Shown: positions 42,412 to 51,822, counted from the stretch's first letter. The stretch: 64,000 nt of DNA from Candidatus Scatomonas pullistercoris (GCA_018713515.1 DVOO01000027.1:1-64000), one strand, 5' to 3'. Made by a program: numbers and translations. Notes: a model not told the origin generated them from the sequence alone.

Positions 42412-43106
42412 GTCAAATATTCCCGGATCACCTCCCTCATCAGCTTTTCGTCCTCAGGGTTCATAAGTTCGGCGAATTTGCTTCTGGGGCTGGCTTTTTC
42501 GCGGATTTTTTCCTCCACCTGCGTGATCGCCGCCTCCTGTTCTGAGCGCTTCAGGGGACTGGCAGCCGCTTCCTCCTGCACCGGCTCCGGCTCCGCGGAT
42601 ATGACCGTACAGGAAGCCTCCCGGTTGTCCAGATAATCTGTCCAGTTTTCCAGAAGTCTCTGCTGCTTGCCCGAAAAATTCAGGCTGAACCGGGCCAGCA
42701 GGAGCAGACTGATCATGCTGCCTGCGGTCAGCAGATACTGGTAAAGAACGTACTGTTCATACTGCAGAAGATAGATCCCCCAGATCCCCAGCAGCAGAAA
42801 AACGCCGCAGAGACTGGCTGCCAGATTGACGCCGTTTAAAAGGCTTCCCACCCTCTGGCCCAGGATCCTCCCCTCCTGAAGACGGCTCCTGAGAAATGCG
42901 CCTGTATCCTTCATAGCGGCGCCCCTTGCGCCCGCTGTATCCAGGATCTCCCGGGTCCACTTTCCTCTGGGTGCCTCTCTCCGCCTCATATCCCTGACTG
43001 CAATATGATAAAAACGACTGCTCCAAAACAGGCACCATACTCCCAGAATGCCTGCGGCTATCATGCCGTATAGAAAAAAGTTTTGATCCATGCACGCTTG
43101 CAGCAT
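42408..43106 (-). CDS. membrane protein of unknown function, 232 aa
   Basis: An N-terminal helix (about 12-32), a charged cytoplasmic stretch, then two helices (about 90-145: ASLCGVFLLLGIWGIYLLQ, then a second) and a long charged tail rich in glutamate (about 160-232). I do not recognise a family. ATG 43106 is spaced properly from AAGGGGG; another ATG six bases upstream is too close, and the frame to 43169 has no site. Its tail end overlaps the pgi -35 region. It follows the nucleosidase gene by 98 bases. Confidence 0.65.
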   Translation of the reverse strand: MLQACMDQNFFLYGMIAAGILGVWCLFWSSRFYHIAVRDMRRREAPRGKWTREILDTAGARGAAMKDTGAFLRSRLQEGRILGQRVGSLLNGVNLAASLCGVFLLLGIWGIYLLQYEQYVLYQYLLTAGSMISLLLLARFSLNFSGKQQRLLENWTDYLDNREASCTVISAEPEPVQEEAAASPLKRSEQEAAITQVEEKIREKASPRSKFAELMNPEDEKLMREVIREYLT

Positions 43107-43204
43107 AATCATTACCCCCTTGATTTTTGTGAGGCCATGATATACCCATCCGGCGGCATTTGTAAACAAAAAACGTTCGTCTTATTTCGACCGGCTTTTC
43201 TCTT

Positions 43205-43903
43205 TTACAGCCGTTTCACCATATTCAGCATCAATTCGACACTGTGGCGGATGGCTTCCCGCTCGAATGCCGGATAATCCACGGAAGCGCTGTCATCCGC
43301 TTTGTCCGAAATAGCCCGCAGCACCACATAGGGTACGCCGTTCAGATAGGCCGCCTGGGCAATGGCCGCTCCCTCCATCTCCGTGCAGTAGCCCTGGAAA
43401 TTGCCGCTGATCCGCTCCTTGGCGGCCCGGTCCGATACGAACTGGTCTCCGCTGACCACTCTACCGGCAAATACCTGAATCTCCGGAATTACCTCGCGGC
43501 AGACCTCCTGGGCCAGGGCCACCAGCTTCTCATCCGCCGGGAAGGACAGGGTGTCCATCCGCGGAATCTGTCCCAGCGGGTATCCGAAGCCGGTGGCATC
43601 CATATCATGCTGTACCGTATCCGTAGAAACCACAATATCTCCGATGTTGATCTCATTCTTCAGACTTCCAGCAATTCCTGTATTGATCATATAGTCCACC
43701 TGGTAATCATCCACCAGAATCTGGGCGCAGATACCCGCGTTTACCTTGCCGATTCCGGAGCGCACCACGACCACCGGTTTCCCGTTCAGATTTCCCCGGC
43801 AGAATTCCATGGCCGCTTTCTTCTTTATCTGCACATCCGTCATCTGTTCCTTCAGCTGGCTGACTTCCTCCTCCATGGCGCCGATAATTCCCACTAAACT
43901 CAT
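43205..43903 (-). CDS. mtnN: 5'-methylthioadenosine/S-adenosylhomocysteine nucleosidase
   Basis: The 232-aa enzyme hydrolyses MTA and SAH to adenine and thioribose products, recycling the by-products of SAM use. It shows IIGAMEEEV (catalytic Glu near 12), the glycine-rich NTGIAGSL, the substrate stretch VCREVIPE...EMEGAAIAQ and the proton donor in RAISDKADD (D about 200). The window contains several SAM or methyl-transfer genes, but none adjoin it in an operon. Confidence 0.95.
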   Translation of the reverse strand: MSLVGIIGAMEEEVSQLKEQMTDVQIKKKAAMEFCRGNLNGKPVVVVRSGIGKVNAGICAQILVDDYQVDYMINTGIAGSLKNEINIGDIVVSTDTVQHDMDATGFGYPLGQIPRMDTLSFPADEKLVALAQEVCREVIPEIQVFAGRVVSGDQFVSDRAAKERISGNFQGYCTEMEGAAIAQAAYLNGVPYVVLRAISDKADDSASVDYPAFEREAIRHSVELMLNMVKRL

Positions 43904-43930
43904 TATTTCTTATCCTCCTGACATTCAATA

Positions 43931-43959
43931 TGGAATCTTGTTCCCATTTCTGCTATAAT
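43931..43959 (+). promoter_or_regulatory. extended -10 promoter of the TSCPD gene
   Basis: TGCTATAAT is a perfect extended -10; the -35 (TGGAAT) is weak. It lies 67 bases before the ATG. Confidence 0.6.
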
Positions 43960-44025
43960 AACACGATAGGCCGGACCCCGTCAAACAGGCCCGGCCGGTA
44001 CCATCAGAGAAAGGAGCATGCAGTT

Positions 44026-44262
44026 ATGGTATACAAAACACAGGGAACCTGTTCCCAGCTGATTTCCTTTGAGCTGGAGAACGGAAAGATCCACAACGTC
44101 TCCTTCCAGGGAGGCTGCAACGGCAACCTGAAGGGAATCAGCGCTCTGGTGGAGGGCATGGACGCCAGGGAGGCCATCTCCAAACTGGAGGGGATCAAGT
44201 GCGGTTTTAAAAGCACCTCCTGCCCGGATCAGCTGGCCCAGGCTCTGAAGCAGGCACTGTAA
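44026..44262 (+). CDS. TSCPD domain protein (TIGR03905-like)
   Basis: The 78-aa protein consists of one TSCPD domain: a cysteine in GTCSQLI, then GGCNGNLKGI, a cysteine in IKCGFKSTSCPDQLA, the motif that names the family. The same domain occurs at the end of B12-dependent ribonucleotide reductases; the free-standing form is common in clostridia and its role is unknown. Conserved cysteines suggest metal or redox work. AAAGGAGC precedes ATG 44026. Confidence 0.9.
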   Translation: MVYKTQGTCSQLISFELENGKIHNVSFQGGCNGNLKGISALVEGMDAREAISKLEGIKCGFKSTSCPDQLAQALKQAL

Positions 44263-44277
44263 ATTCTGTTTTTCCAT

Positions 44278-44332
44278 ACAGAACAGCCCGCGGCTCTCCG
44301 GATAAATTCGGAAATGCCGCGGGCTGTTCTGT
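44278..44332. terminator. convergent terminator hairpin
   Basis: ACAGAACAGCCCGCGG (44278-44293) pairs perfectly with CCGCGGGCTGTTCTGT (44317-44332). It lies between the convergent TSCPD and beta-CASP genes; no long T-run follows on either strand. Confidence 0.75.
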
Positions 44333-44356
44333 CTCTGGCGGTTTCCGGCAGGCCCT

Positions 44357-45958
44357 CTATCTCTCCCACTTGTCACAGAGAGAATTGATCTGATCTGTAA
44401 ACTTTGCCAGATCTTTGTTGGCTCCCCCCTCATTGCGGCGGATGACTGTCAGAAGCCTCTGGCCGGCTGCCACCAGACGGTCAAAGACCGTTTTCGCCCT
44501 GGAAGATCCTTCCTGCTTCCCTGCTTTTTCGATCTTTACAGGCGCAGGCGCCTCCAGCAGTTTATTGGCCGCCAGATCATAAACCGTTCCGCTGTAGGGA
44601 GCTGCCGCCTCATATCCCAGCTCATGGCGCAGTCTTTCCGCAAACAGCTTTGTCACCTCATCTTCCCCATGGGTGACAAATACCTTCAGAGGACGGTTCC
44701 GGAAAGCCGCTGCCCACCGGAGAAGTCCGCTGCGGTCCGCATGTCCGCTGACCCCCGGCAGTTCCTTTACTTCCGCCGCAACCTGAATCTCCTCGCCAAA
44801 GATCTTTACCTTCTCCGCGCCTTCCACCAGCGCTCTTCCCAGCGTTCCCTCGGACTGATAGCCCACAAACAGAACCGTGCATTCTTTTCTCCAAAGGTTA
44901 TGCTTCAGGTGATGTTTTATTCTGCCGGCATCGCACATGCCGCTGGCAGAAATGATTACTTTCGGCTGCTGGTTGAAGTTAATCTCCCTGGATTCTTCTG
45001 TCGTTACAGAGACCTTCAGACCCGGAAAGCGGATGGGATTAATTCCCTGCTCGATCAGAGCGCTGGCCTCCCGGTCGAAACAGTCCCGGTAGTGCTCATC
45101 AAAAATACTGGTGGCCTCCACGGCCAGAGGACTGTCCACGTAAACAGGAAAATCAAAGGGCACCATGCCGTCGGCTTTTATCTGACGGATAAAGTAAAGC
45201 ATCTCCTGGGTCCGTCCCACAGCAAAGGATGGAATCACCAGATTTCCTCCTCTGGACAGGGTACGGCTGATGACTTCCGCCAGAGCCTTGGCGTAATCCG
45301 GCGGTGCCTCATGCTCCCGATTTCCGTAAGTGGACTCCATCACCACATAATCCGCTTCCTCCACATAGCTTGGATCTTTAATCAGCGGCTGATTCTGATT
45401 GCCGATATCTCCGGAAAATACAATTTTTCTCTCCGTGTCCCCCTCCCGCAGCCAGATTTCTATACTGGCCGATCCCAGCAGATGCCCCACATCCACAAAG
45501 CGGACCCGGATTCCCTCATATAAAGTAAGAATCTGATTATAGGGGCATCCGGCCAGATTCCGAATCAGGCCCAGGGCATCCTCCATGGTATAGGGCGGAA
45601 TGTGATCCGGTTTCCCGGCTCTGCGGTTTTTCTTTGTCTTCCACTCTGCCTCCGTCATCTGGATATGGGCGCTGTCCCGAAGCATAATATCGCAGAGATC
45701 CGCTGTGGCCTCCGTGGCGTAGACAGGACCCCGGAAGCCCTCCGCGTAGAGGGCCGGCAGATTGCCCGAGTGATCGATGTGGGCATGGGTCAGCAGCACA
45801 AAATCCAGTTCTGCAGCCGGAACAGGGATCGGTTTATTCTCATAAATATTCACTCCCTGTTCCATGCCGCAGTCCACCAGAAATTTCCTGCCCGCCGCTT
45901 CCAGATAATAACAGCTGCCCGTCACTTCATGGGCGGCTCCTAAAAATGTAAGCTTCAA
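44357..45958 (-). CDS. metallo-beta-lactamase/beta-CASP RNA-processing nuclease
   Basis: The 533-aa protein begins with a metallo-beta-lactamase fold: THAHIDHSG (two-metal site), the H of DVGHLLGS and D of FSGDIG. A beta-CASP cap follows (about 200-400), then the RMMBL part with SGHADRSGLL and FVTHGE. This is the CPSF73-like group; such proteins cut or trim RNA. The extra C-terminal 70 residues are basic and unconserved. The spmA-like gene upstream ends 12 bases before its start. Confidence 0.9.
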   Translation of the reverse strand: MKLTFLGAAHEVTGSCYYLEAAGRKFLVDCGMEQGVNIYENKPIPVPAAELDFVLLTHAHIDHSGNLPALYAEGFRGPVYATEATADLCDIMLRDSAHIQMTEAEWKTKKNRRAGKPDHIPPYTMEDALGLIRNLAGCPYNQILTLYEGIRVRFVDVGHLLGSASIEIWLREGDTERKIVFSGDIGNQNQPLIKDPSYVEEADYVVMESTYGNREHEAPPDYAKALAEVISRTLSRGGNLVIPSFAVGRTQEMLYFIRQIKADGMVPFDFPVYVDSPLAVEATSIFDEHYRDCFDREASALIEQGINPIRFPGLKVSVTTEESREINFNQQPKVIISASGMCDAGRIKHHLKHNLWRKECTVLFVGYQSEGTLGRALVEGAEKVKIFGEEIQVAAEVKELPGVSGHADRSGLLRWAAAFRNRPLKVFVTHGEDEVTKLFAERLRHELGYEAAAPYSGTVYDLAANKLLEAPAPVKIEKAGKQEGSSRAKTVFDRLVAAGQRLLTVIRRNEGGANKDLAKFTDQINSLCDKWER

Positions 45959-45970
45959 CCTCGCACCTCC

Positions 45971-46663
45971 TTATCTGCATCCCGTTCTGTTATCCGATTT
46001 TTTCTTCCTTCTGTTCTGATTATAACAAATTTTCCTCTGCTGTACGATATTTTTTCCGCCGGATCCCTCCCGGATCCTGCAGAATATCACGGCTGCAGCG
46101 GTGCTGACGGCCGTGGCCAGAATGGCCGGTCCGATCACAGCGGCCGGATTCACGCTGCCGTACTGGCTCCGGTAGGCAATTACATTGACGGGAATCAGCT
46201 GCAGGGAAGAGATATTTACGATCAGAAAAGTACACATCTCATTTCCCGCAGTCCCCTTTTCCCGCATGGGACCCGGCAGACGGCCCGCCCGCCGGTCCTC
46301 CTCCAGTTTTCCCAGTTCTTCCATGGCGTGCAGGCCCGCCGGCGTGGCGGCCCATCCAAGTCCCAGAAAATTGGCGATCATGTTCAGAGAAATATATTTT
46401 CCGGCCGGGTGATCTGCCGGCAGTCCCGGAAAGAGAAACCGGATCAGGGGACGTATTTTGTCCGTTATTTTTCCGATCAGCCCCGATCCCTCCGCAATCT
46501 TCATAATCCCGCACCAGACTGCTGTAATCCCCGCCATGGAGATACAGAGAGTCACTGCTTCCCGGGAGGAATCCAGCACTGCTTCCGTCACCGCGCTTAG
46601 GTTTCCGGTAACAGCTCCGTACAGAATACCCAGCAGCAGCATGCCGCCCCATAAATAATTCAT
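45971..46663 (-). CDS. spmA: SpmA-like nucleoside-recognition membrane protein
   Basis: The 230-aa protein has about five helices and the Gate/nucleoside-recognition pattern (AVTLCISMAGITAVWCGIMK; ISLNMIANFLGLGWAATPAG; MCTFLIVNISSLQL). SpmA with SpmB drives spore core dehydration in Bacillus. SpmB is not next to it here; the following gene encodes a beta-CASP nuclease. The C-terminal 30 residues are basic and extra. ATG 46663 lies after AGGCGG; TTG 46669 is an alternative. Confidence 0.8.
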   Translation of the reverse strand: MNYLWGGMLLLGILYGAVTGNLSAVTEAVLDSSREAVTLCISMAGITAVWCGIMKIAEGSGLIGKITDKIRPLIRFLFPGLPADHPAGKYISLNMIANFLGLGWAATPAGLHAMEELGKLEEDRRAGRLPGPMREKGTAGNEMCTFLIVNISSLQLIPVNVIAYRSQYGSVNPAAVIGPAILATAVSTAAAVIFCRIREGSGGKNIVQQRKICYNQNRRKKKSDNRTGCR

Positions 46664-46715
46664 CTGCAAACCGCCTGTTTTTTTCAGTCTATGAATTCTC
46701 CGGGCCCTCTATGAC

Positions 46716-46765
46716 GCAGAGAAAGAACCGGAACCCGTTTTCCGGGTCTCCGGTCCTTTCTCTGC
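46716..46765 (-). terminator. hairpin after the first UroD-family gene
   Basis: GCAGAGAAAG (46716-46725) pairs with CTTTCTCTGC (46756-46765), with ACCGG/CCGGT and CCCG/CGGG inside. It lies 30 bases beyond the stop of the gene at 46796; there is no clear T-run. Confidence 0.6.
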
Positions 46766-46795
46766 CTGCGCTGCCCGGGGCAGCTGATTTTTTCT

Positions 46796-48031
46796 TTAGT
46801 ATTTTCCGTACTTTTCCACCGCAGCCAGCAGCGCTTCCATATTTTCTTCCGGGCAGTCCTCCAGAGAGTAGCCGGTGGTAAACAGATATCCGCCTCCCGG
46901 CGCCATAATATCCATAAGCTCCTTCACCTGCTCGTCAATCTGCTGCGGATTGCCGTAGCGGACCGTATAGACCGGGAATCCGCCCATGAGGCAGGCCACA
47001 TCTCCCAGCTCCTTCTTGGCCAGCTTCAGATCCACCTCCTCAAAATGGTAGATAACCTTGTGGGCCGGCACTTCTTTCAGATATTTCAGCCTGGTATTGT
47101 AGGATCCCTCCGTGTACACCACGGGGGTGATATCGTGATCAATCAGTCCCAGAATCCACTCCTGCAGATACGGCCAGTACAGCTCCCGGTAATCTGTATC
47201 GCTGATAAAATTATCAAAGCCCTTGTGCAGCATCACCCATGCGTACTTGCTTCCGGTGGCTCTGCAGAAGTCCAGGCTCTGTTTCAGATGCAGCTTCACG
47301 AAAATATCCAGCGCCCGTTTTACATTGTCTCTTTCCTCAATCAGATCCGGCATCATACCGAAGGTTCCTCTTAAGGTGTCGCCCAGCATGTCAAAAGCGG
47401 TTGCGGAACCGCCGCCCATAATGGAATAATAGCCCAGCTCTTTCAGCTTCTGGTCATACTTTCCGATAATCTCATTCATCCGCAGATTTTCCTCGGCGGC
47501 GGCCAGAAGTCTCTTATATACCGGGATCGCCTGGGGCGAAGTCAGCATGGCCTGCGCGCCTCCCAGAATCATTTCATAGTAATTCAGATCCGCCAGCGGC
47601 TCAAAAATCCCCATGGTTCTGGGAAGATGCTTGCTGATCCAGAATCCGGCAGGATCCCGGAAGAATTCTTCATACTCTTCCGCTTCCAGGGTGGGAAATT
47701 CGATAAACTGATACGTATTGTTTACATCCAGTCCTTTGGGATCTCCCGGCCACCGGGCCGTCTTCACATCCAGATTTTCCAGCACCCTGGCCGCCGGCAT
47801 AAAGTTGCTGATGCTGGCCGTATCCGTGCTGGAATGGGTTTCATAGAAGGACAACATGGCCTGGCAGGCCTTTTCATGGTCCACCATGCTTTCTGCCATG
47901 GTGATCCCCGCTTTATGGATGGGGTAGGTTCCTACCAGCAGCACATTGGGCACCCGATCCGGCTGGCCTCCGTGGACGGCTGTCTCCACGCGGTTCTTTC
48001 TCTCCTCATATAACTTCTGATAATCCGGCAT
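46796..48031 (-). CDS. UroD-family protein without the HxC zinc motif
   Basis: The 411-aa protein has the TIM-barrel pattern of uroporphyrinogen decarboxylase-like methyltransferases (GGQPDRVPNVLL; AWVMLHKGFDN; GLIDHDITPVVYTEG). Relatives such as MtaA move methyl groups from corrinoid proteins to a thiol and bind zinc through HxCG. Here the equivalent site reads VVYTEGSYN, without histidine or cysteine, so chemistry may differ. ATG 48031 follows GGAAGGAGG; an upstream frame to 48130 also has a weaker site. No corrinoid protein gene adjoins it. Confidence 0.8.
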   Translation of the reverse strand: MPDYQKLYEERKNRVETAVHGGQPDRVPNVLLVGTYPIHKAGITMAESMVDHEKACQAMLSFYETHSSTDTASISNFMPAARVLENLDVKTARWPGDPKGLDVNNTYQFIEFPTLEAEEYEEFFRDPAGFWISKHLPRTMGIFEPLADLNYYEMILGGAQAMLTSPQAIPVYKRLLAAAEENLRMNEIIGKYDQKLKELGYYSIMGGGSATAFDMLGDTLRGTFGMMPDLIEERDNVKRALDIFVKLHLKQSLDFCRATGSKYAWVMLHKGFDNFISDTDYRELYWPYLQEWILGLIDHDITPVVYTEGSYNTRLKYLKEVPAHKVIYHFEEVDLKLAKKELGDVACLMGGFPVYTVRYGNPQQIDEQVKELMDIMAPGGGYLFTTGYSLEDCPEENMEALLAAVEKYGKY

Positions 48032-48173
48032 TCCAAAAAACCTCCTTCCGCTTTCTAAAATTTCTGGTTTTAAATTCCTCCTTTCTAACTGTATCATTTT
48101 TAAAATCCCTGCACTATATCCGCAGCGCACAAGTTTTTGCTGAAAAATTCTCTGATTTTTGTACTATATACAG

Positions 48174-48214
48174 AAAAAAACAGGATGTCCCGCACCGCGC
48201 AGCCGGACACCCCG
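48174..48214 (-). terminator. rsmI operon terminator
   Basis: CAGGATGTCC (48181-48190) pairs with GGACACCCCG (48205-48214) including G-U pairs, and the minus strand then has seven T. Confidence 0.8.
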
Positions 48215-48230
48215 TCTTCTCTCTTCCTTC

Positions 48231-49088
48231 TTATTTTTTTTCTTCCAGCAGGCGGCTGTATATTTCCCGTTTGGAGCAGCCCCTGTCCTTTGCCACCTGC
48301 TTCATGGCTTCTTTCCGGTCCATTCCCTGCTCCATGTAATGTGCCATATGCTCCTCCAGAGATACAGCTGACCAGGCTTCCCGGCTTTCCTGCTTCTTTT
48401 CCTCCCGGGAACGTCCCCGGATGACCAGCACGCACTCTCCCCGCGGCGCTTCCTGCTGATAATAGGCACAGATTTCTTCTATCGTTCCCTGCCGCACCGT
48501 CTCGTGTTTTTTGGTGAGCTCCCGACATACCGAAATCCTCCTGTCTCCGCCCAGGCATATTCTCAGCTCCTCCAGCGTCCGCAGAAGACGGTGGGGCGCT
48601 TCATACAGAATGATCGTCCGGGATTCCTTCTTGAGCTCCTCCAGGATTTCCCTTCTTTCCTTCTTTTCCTGGGGCAGAAAGGCCTCAAAGCAGAAACGCC
48701 GGCTGGGAAGGCCGGACAGCACCAGGGCCGTCACGCAGGCGGCCGGACCCGGCACAGCCGTCACCGGAATGCCCGCTTCCCAGGCCATGGCCGATAATTC
48801 CTCTCCGGGATCGCTGATGCCCGGCATTCCCGCATCTGTAATCAGGGCAATATTCATGCCGGCCTTCAGCTTCTCCACAAGCTCCCGGCCCCGGACCGTT
48901 TTGTTATATTCATGGTAGCTGACCATAGGTGTATGAATGTCAAAATAATTCAGCAGCTTTCTGCTGTTTCGGGTGTCCTCCGCAGCGATCAGATCCACTT
49001 CCTTTAGAACGCGGACCGCCCGGAAGGTCATATCCTCCAGATTTCCGATGGGAGTTCCGCATAAATATAATGTACCGGCCATCTCCAC
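48231..49088 (-). CDS. rsmI: 16S rRNA (cytidine1402-2'-O)-methyltransferase
   Basis: The 285-aa SAM-dependent enzyme methylates the ribose of C1402 in the decoding centre. Visible are the start LYLCGTPIGNLEDMTFRAV, EDTRNSRKLL, ALITDAGMPGISDPG and the substrate loop AVPGPAACVTALVLSGLP. The C-terminal helical part (about 230-285) is typical. It is the last gene of the holB-yaaT-trmN6-rsmI block, eight bases after trmN6. Confidence 0.97.
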   Translation of the reverse strand: MEMAGTLYLCGTPIGNLEDMTFRAVRVLKEVDLIAAEDTRNSRKLLNYFDIHTPMVSYHEYNKTVRGRELVEKLKAGMNIALITDAGMPGISDPGEELSAMAWEAGIPVTAVPGPAACVTALVLSGLPSRRFCFEAFLPQEKKERREILEELKKESRTIILYEAPHRLLRTLEELRICLGGDRRISVCRELTKKHETVRQGTIEEICAYYQQEAPRGECVLVIRGRSREEKKQESREAWSAVSLEEHMAHYMEQGMDRKEAMKQVAKDRGCSKREIYSRLLEEKK

Positions 49089-49096
49089 CTTCCTTC

Positions 49097-49840
49097 CTAT
49101 CTTCCGTCCCCGTAAATTTCCCGAATTTCCTCCGTGTACACACCGGGCTTTTCGTAGACGATCAGGGGTTTTTCCACAGTGATCCTGGCATTTCCGTTTT
49201 TACACGCTTCCAGCAGAACCAGATTCGGCTCCCGGTCCGTGAAAGGGTACACCAGCCGCATGCGCTTTGGCTCCAGCCTGTACGCCGACAGCACGCGGAT
49301 AATCTCTGCCAGACGAAACGGTCTGTGGATCAGATAAAACCTGCCCCTGGCTGTCAGTACCCGCGCCGTCTCCCGCGCCAGATCCTCCAGGGTGCAGAGC
49401 AACTCATGACGCGCAATCGCTTTGGCCTCACTGGGATTCACCAGCCCATGGCTTCCCGTCATGTAGGGCGGGTTGCTTACCACCACATCAAAAGAAGCCG
49501 GGCCGAACAGGGCCGAGGCTTCTTTTATATCTCCCCGCACAATGCGGATGGATTCTTCCAGATGATTATAGGCTGCGCTCCGCCTGGCCATATCCGCGCT
49601 TTTTTCCTGGATCTCCAGACCCGTAAAAGATCTTCCGCGGGTCTTTGCCGCCAGCAGAATCGGGAGGATCCCTGTGCCGGTTCCCATATCCAGCACATTC
49701 TCTCCTTCCTTTACGCGGGCAAAGGCAGACAGAAGAACCGCATCGATTCCGTAACGGAATCCCTCCGCCGCCTGGATGATAAAATATCCGTTCTGGAGAT
49801 CATCCAGATGTTCGCCCGCCTGAAGCCTTACGTCTGCCAT
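49097..49840 (-). CDS. tRNA1(Val) A37 N6-methyltransferase-like protein
   Basis: The 247-aa protein resembles TrmN6/YfiC and YabB. It has an N-terminal FRYGIDAVLLSAFA, motif I DMGTGTGILPI, motif II FTGLEIQ and the N6-adenine signature VVSNPPYM. It likely methylates adenine 37 of a tRNA. Its start lies inside the end of yaaT (overlap 41 bases), so the two are coupled. ATG 49840 is preferred to 49849 for the family's usual start MADV/MSxV. Confidence 0.88.
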   Translation of the reverse strand: MADVRLQAGEHLDDLQNGYFIIQAAEGFRYGIDAVLLSAFARVKEGENVLDMGTGTGILPILLAAKTRGRSFTGLEIQEKSADMARRSAAYNHLEESIRIVRGDIKEASALFGPASFDVVVSNPPYMTGSHGLVNPSEAKAIARHELLCTLEDLARETARVLTARGRFYLIHRPFRLAEIIRVLSAYRLEPKRMRLVYPFTDREPNLVLLEACKNGNARITVEKPLIVYEKPGVYTEEIREIYGDGR

Positions 49841-50813
49841 GCTCCGCATCCTTCCTCGCCTGATGTTTTTTCTCTTTGGATCTTTCCTTCCTTCCGGCCG
49901 GCTCTCCGCCGTGCTCTTTTTCCAGAAGCTCCAGTTCCTTTTTCTCTTCCTGGGTCAGATCTCTGTCCTTTTCTTTCTCTTTATCCCTGCCCTTTTTGTG
50001 CCGCTGCTTCAGCTTCAGCACATCGGCCGGATATTCACGGATTTCCTTCTCATCGTTTACTTCTACCACAACCTTCACCAGCTGCCGGAGAACGTTGACG
50101 CTCTGCACCTCTCCCCGGTCGCCTTCAGGGGTGATGACAATATCGCCGTTCCCCGGAAGTTTTTTATTCAGGTACTCATACGTCTCCTGTTCATTCTTCA
50201 GGCAGCACATGAGCCGCCCGCAGGTTCCGGATATCTTGGCCGGATTCAGGGAAAGATTCTGCTCCTTGGCCATTTTAATGGAGACCGGTGCGAAATCCGA
50301 CAGATACGTGCTGCAGCAGAGCGCCCGTCCGCAGATGCCGATCCCTCCCAGGATCTTTGTCTCATCCCGGACGCCGATCTGCCGCAGTTCAATTCTGGTT
50401 TTAAAGACAGAGGCCAGATCCTTCACAAGCTCCCGGAAATCCACTCTTCCGTCCGCGGTAAAATAGAACAGTACCTTGTTATTGTCAAAGGTATATTCCG
50501 CATCAATGAGCTTCATCTCAAGATTGTGGGCCGCGATCTTCTTCTGGCAGATGGCAAAGGCCTCTTTTTCCTTCTTCCGGTTGCTCTCCTCCCTGGCATC
50601 ATCCTTGGGAGTGGCCAGGCGGATCACTTCCTTCAGCGGCTGCACAATCCTGGAATCCTCCACATCCTTGGGACCCAGCACCACATGGCCGTACTCCACG
50701 CCCCGGGCGGTCTCCACGATTACATGATCGCCGGCTTTTATATTCAGAGATTTCGGTCCAAAATAATACACTTTCCCCACATTCCGAAACCTTACGCCAA
50801 TAATTCTGGTCAT
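49800..50813 (-). CDS. yaaT: PSP1-domain protein YaaT/RicT
   Basis: The 337-aa protein matches YaaT, which with YlbF and YmcA forms a Fe-S complex promoting sporulation, biofilm and RNase Y-dependent mRNA maturation. The PSP1 core has cysteine sets GGIGICGRALCCSTYL and SGTCGRLMCCL that bind the clusters. The last 80 residues are an extended, highly charged tail (KKGRDKEKEKDRD). It starts one base after holB and overlaps trmN6 at its end. Confidence 0.95.
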   Translation of the reverse strand: MTRIIGVRFRNVGKVYYFGPKSLNIKAGDHVIVETARGVEYGHVVLGPKDVEDSRIVQPLKEVIRLATPKDDAREESNRKKEKEAFAICQKKIAAHNLEMKLIDAEYTFDNNKVLFYFTADGRVDFRELVKDLASVFKTRIELRQIGVRDETKILGGIGICGRALCCSTYLSDFAPVSIKMAKEQNLSLNPAKISGTCGRLMCCLKNEQETYEYLNKKLPGNGDIVITPEGDRGEVQSVNVLRQLVKVVVEVNDEKEIREYPADVLKLKQRHKKGRDKEKEKDRDLTQEEKKELELLEKEHGGEPAGRKERSKEKKHQARKDAEHGRRKASGGRTSG

Positions 50814-50814
50814 T

Positions 50815-51822
50815 CTAATTCTCCTTAATCGTCAAAAACAGCAGCTCCATCACCAGATCAAAATTCACATTGGCATGCAGCCGGCCGTCCGCCGTATGTA
50901 TGGCTTCAATGATCTTCTCCAGCCCCTCATAAGAGCTGGTGATGGCCCGTTCCTTAATGGAATTGATCTCTTCCTTAAAAACGAGATGGTCCACTTCCTT
51001 TGTTGCCTTAAACAGCAGCACATCCCGGAACCACATGACAAACAGATCCAGATAATCATAGATATTGTCTTTCTCCCGGGACATTTCACGGACAGCGTCC
51101 ACCAGCTCATAGACCGTCATACCCTTTGCGTGCTTCAGGATCTGCAGGGCATTGGAGGTCAGCTCCGCGAACTCCGCGGAATTCGCCGCCATCTGGGCCC
51201 GTCCGATATTGCCCTGGGCGAATGCCGCCTGCACCTCTGCCTGATAATCCGGAATATGCATGCGCTCCATCAGATAATCCTTCACCAGCTTATCTCCCAC
51301 GGGCTTCAGGCTCAGAAGCACGCAGCGCGAGGTAATGGTGGGCAGCAGCGCGTCGGGATTATCGGCCAGAAGCAGGATCACAGCATAGGACGGCGGCTCC
51401 TCAATCGTTTTCAGAAGAGCATTCTGCGCCTGCAGGGTCAATTTATCTGCGTCGTTGACAATGTATATTTTGTAAGGGCTCTCATAGGGCCTGATTCCCA
51501 CATCGCTGATCAGCTGAGATCTTATCTCGTCAATTCCGATGGATCCCGGCTTCTCATGGGTCACACTGATAATATCCGGATGATTCTTACTCAGCGCCTT
51601 CCGGCAGGAGGAACACTTCATGCAGGGTTCAATCCCGTGCTCCGCGCACTGCAGCGTCATGGCAAAAAGGGATGCCAGAAGCTTCTTGCCAGCCCCGTGC
51701 TCTCCGCCGAAAATATAGGCGTGGGAAACCTTCCCCAGACGGATGGCATTCTGGAGATGTGAAATAATTTCCTCATGACCGACTACTCCGTCAAATCCTT
51801 TCATTACTTCCACTTCTTCCAC
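50815..51822 (-). CDS. holB: DNA polymerase III subunit delta'
   Basis: The 335-aa clamp-loader subunit has the AAA+ fold, a zinc module CMKCSSCRK (CxxCxxC), the sensor region NDADKLTLQAQNALLKTIEEPP and SRC for the trans-acting arginine. Walker A is changed to GGEHGAGKKLL. I place the start at GTG 51822, preceded by AAGGAGGTGATTC, a perfect match to the 16S rRNA 3' end; ATG 51804 (MKGFDGVVGH) is an alternative, and the frame to 51858 is not required. Confidence 0.92.
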   Translation of the reverse strand: MEEVEVMKGFDGVVGHEEIISHLQNAIRLGKVSHAYIFGGEHGAGKKLLASLFAMTLQCAEHGIEPCMKCSSCRKALSKNHPDIISVTHEKPGSIGIDEIRSQLISDVGIRPYESPYKIYIVNDADKLTLQAQNALLKTIEEPPSYAVILLLADNPDALLPTITSRCVLLSLKPVGDKLVKDYLMERMHIPDYQAEVQAAFAQGNIGRAQMAANSAEFAELTSNALQILKHAKGMTVYELVDAVREMSREKDNIYDYLDLFVMWFRDVLLFKATKEVDHLVFKEEINSIKERAITSSYEGLEKIIEAIHTADGRLHANVNFDLVMELLFLTIKEN

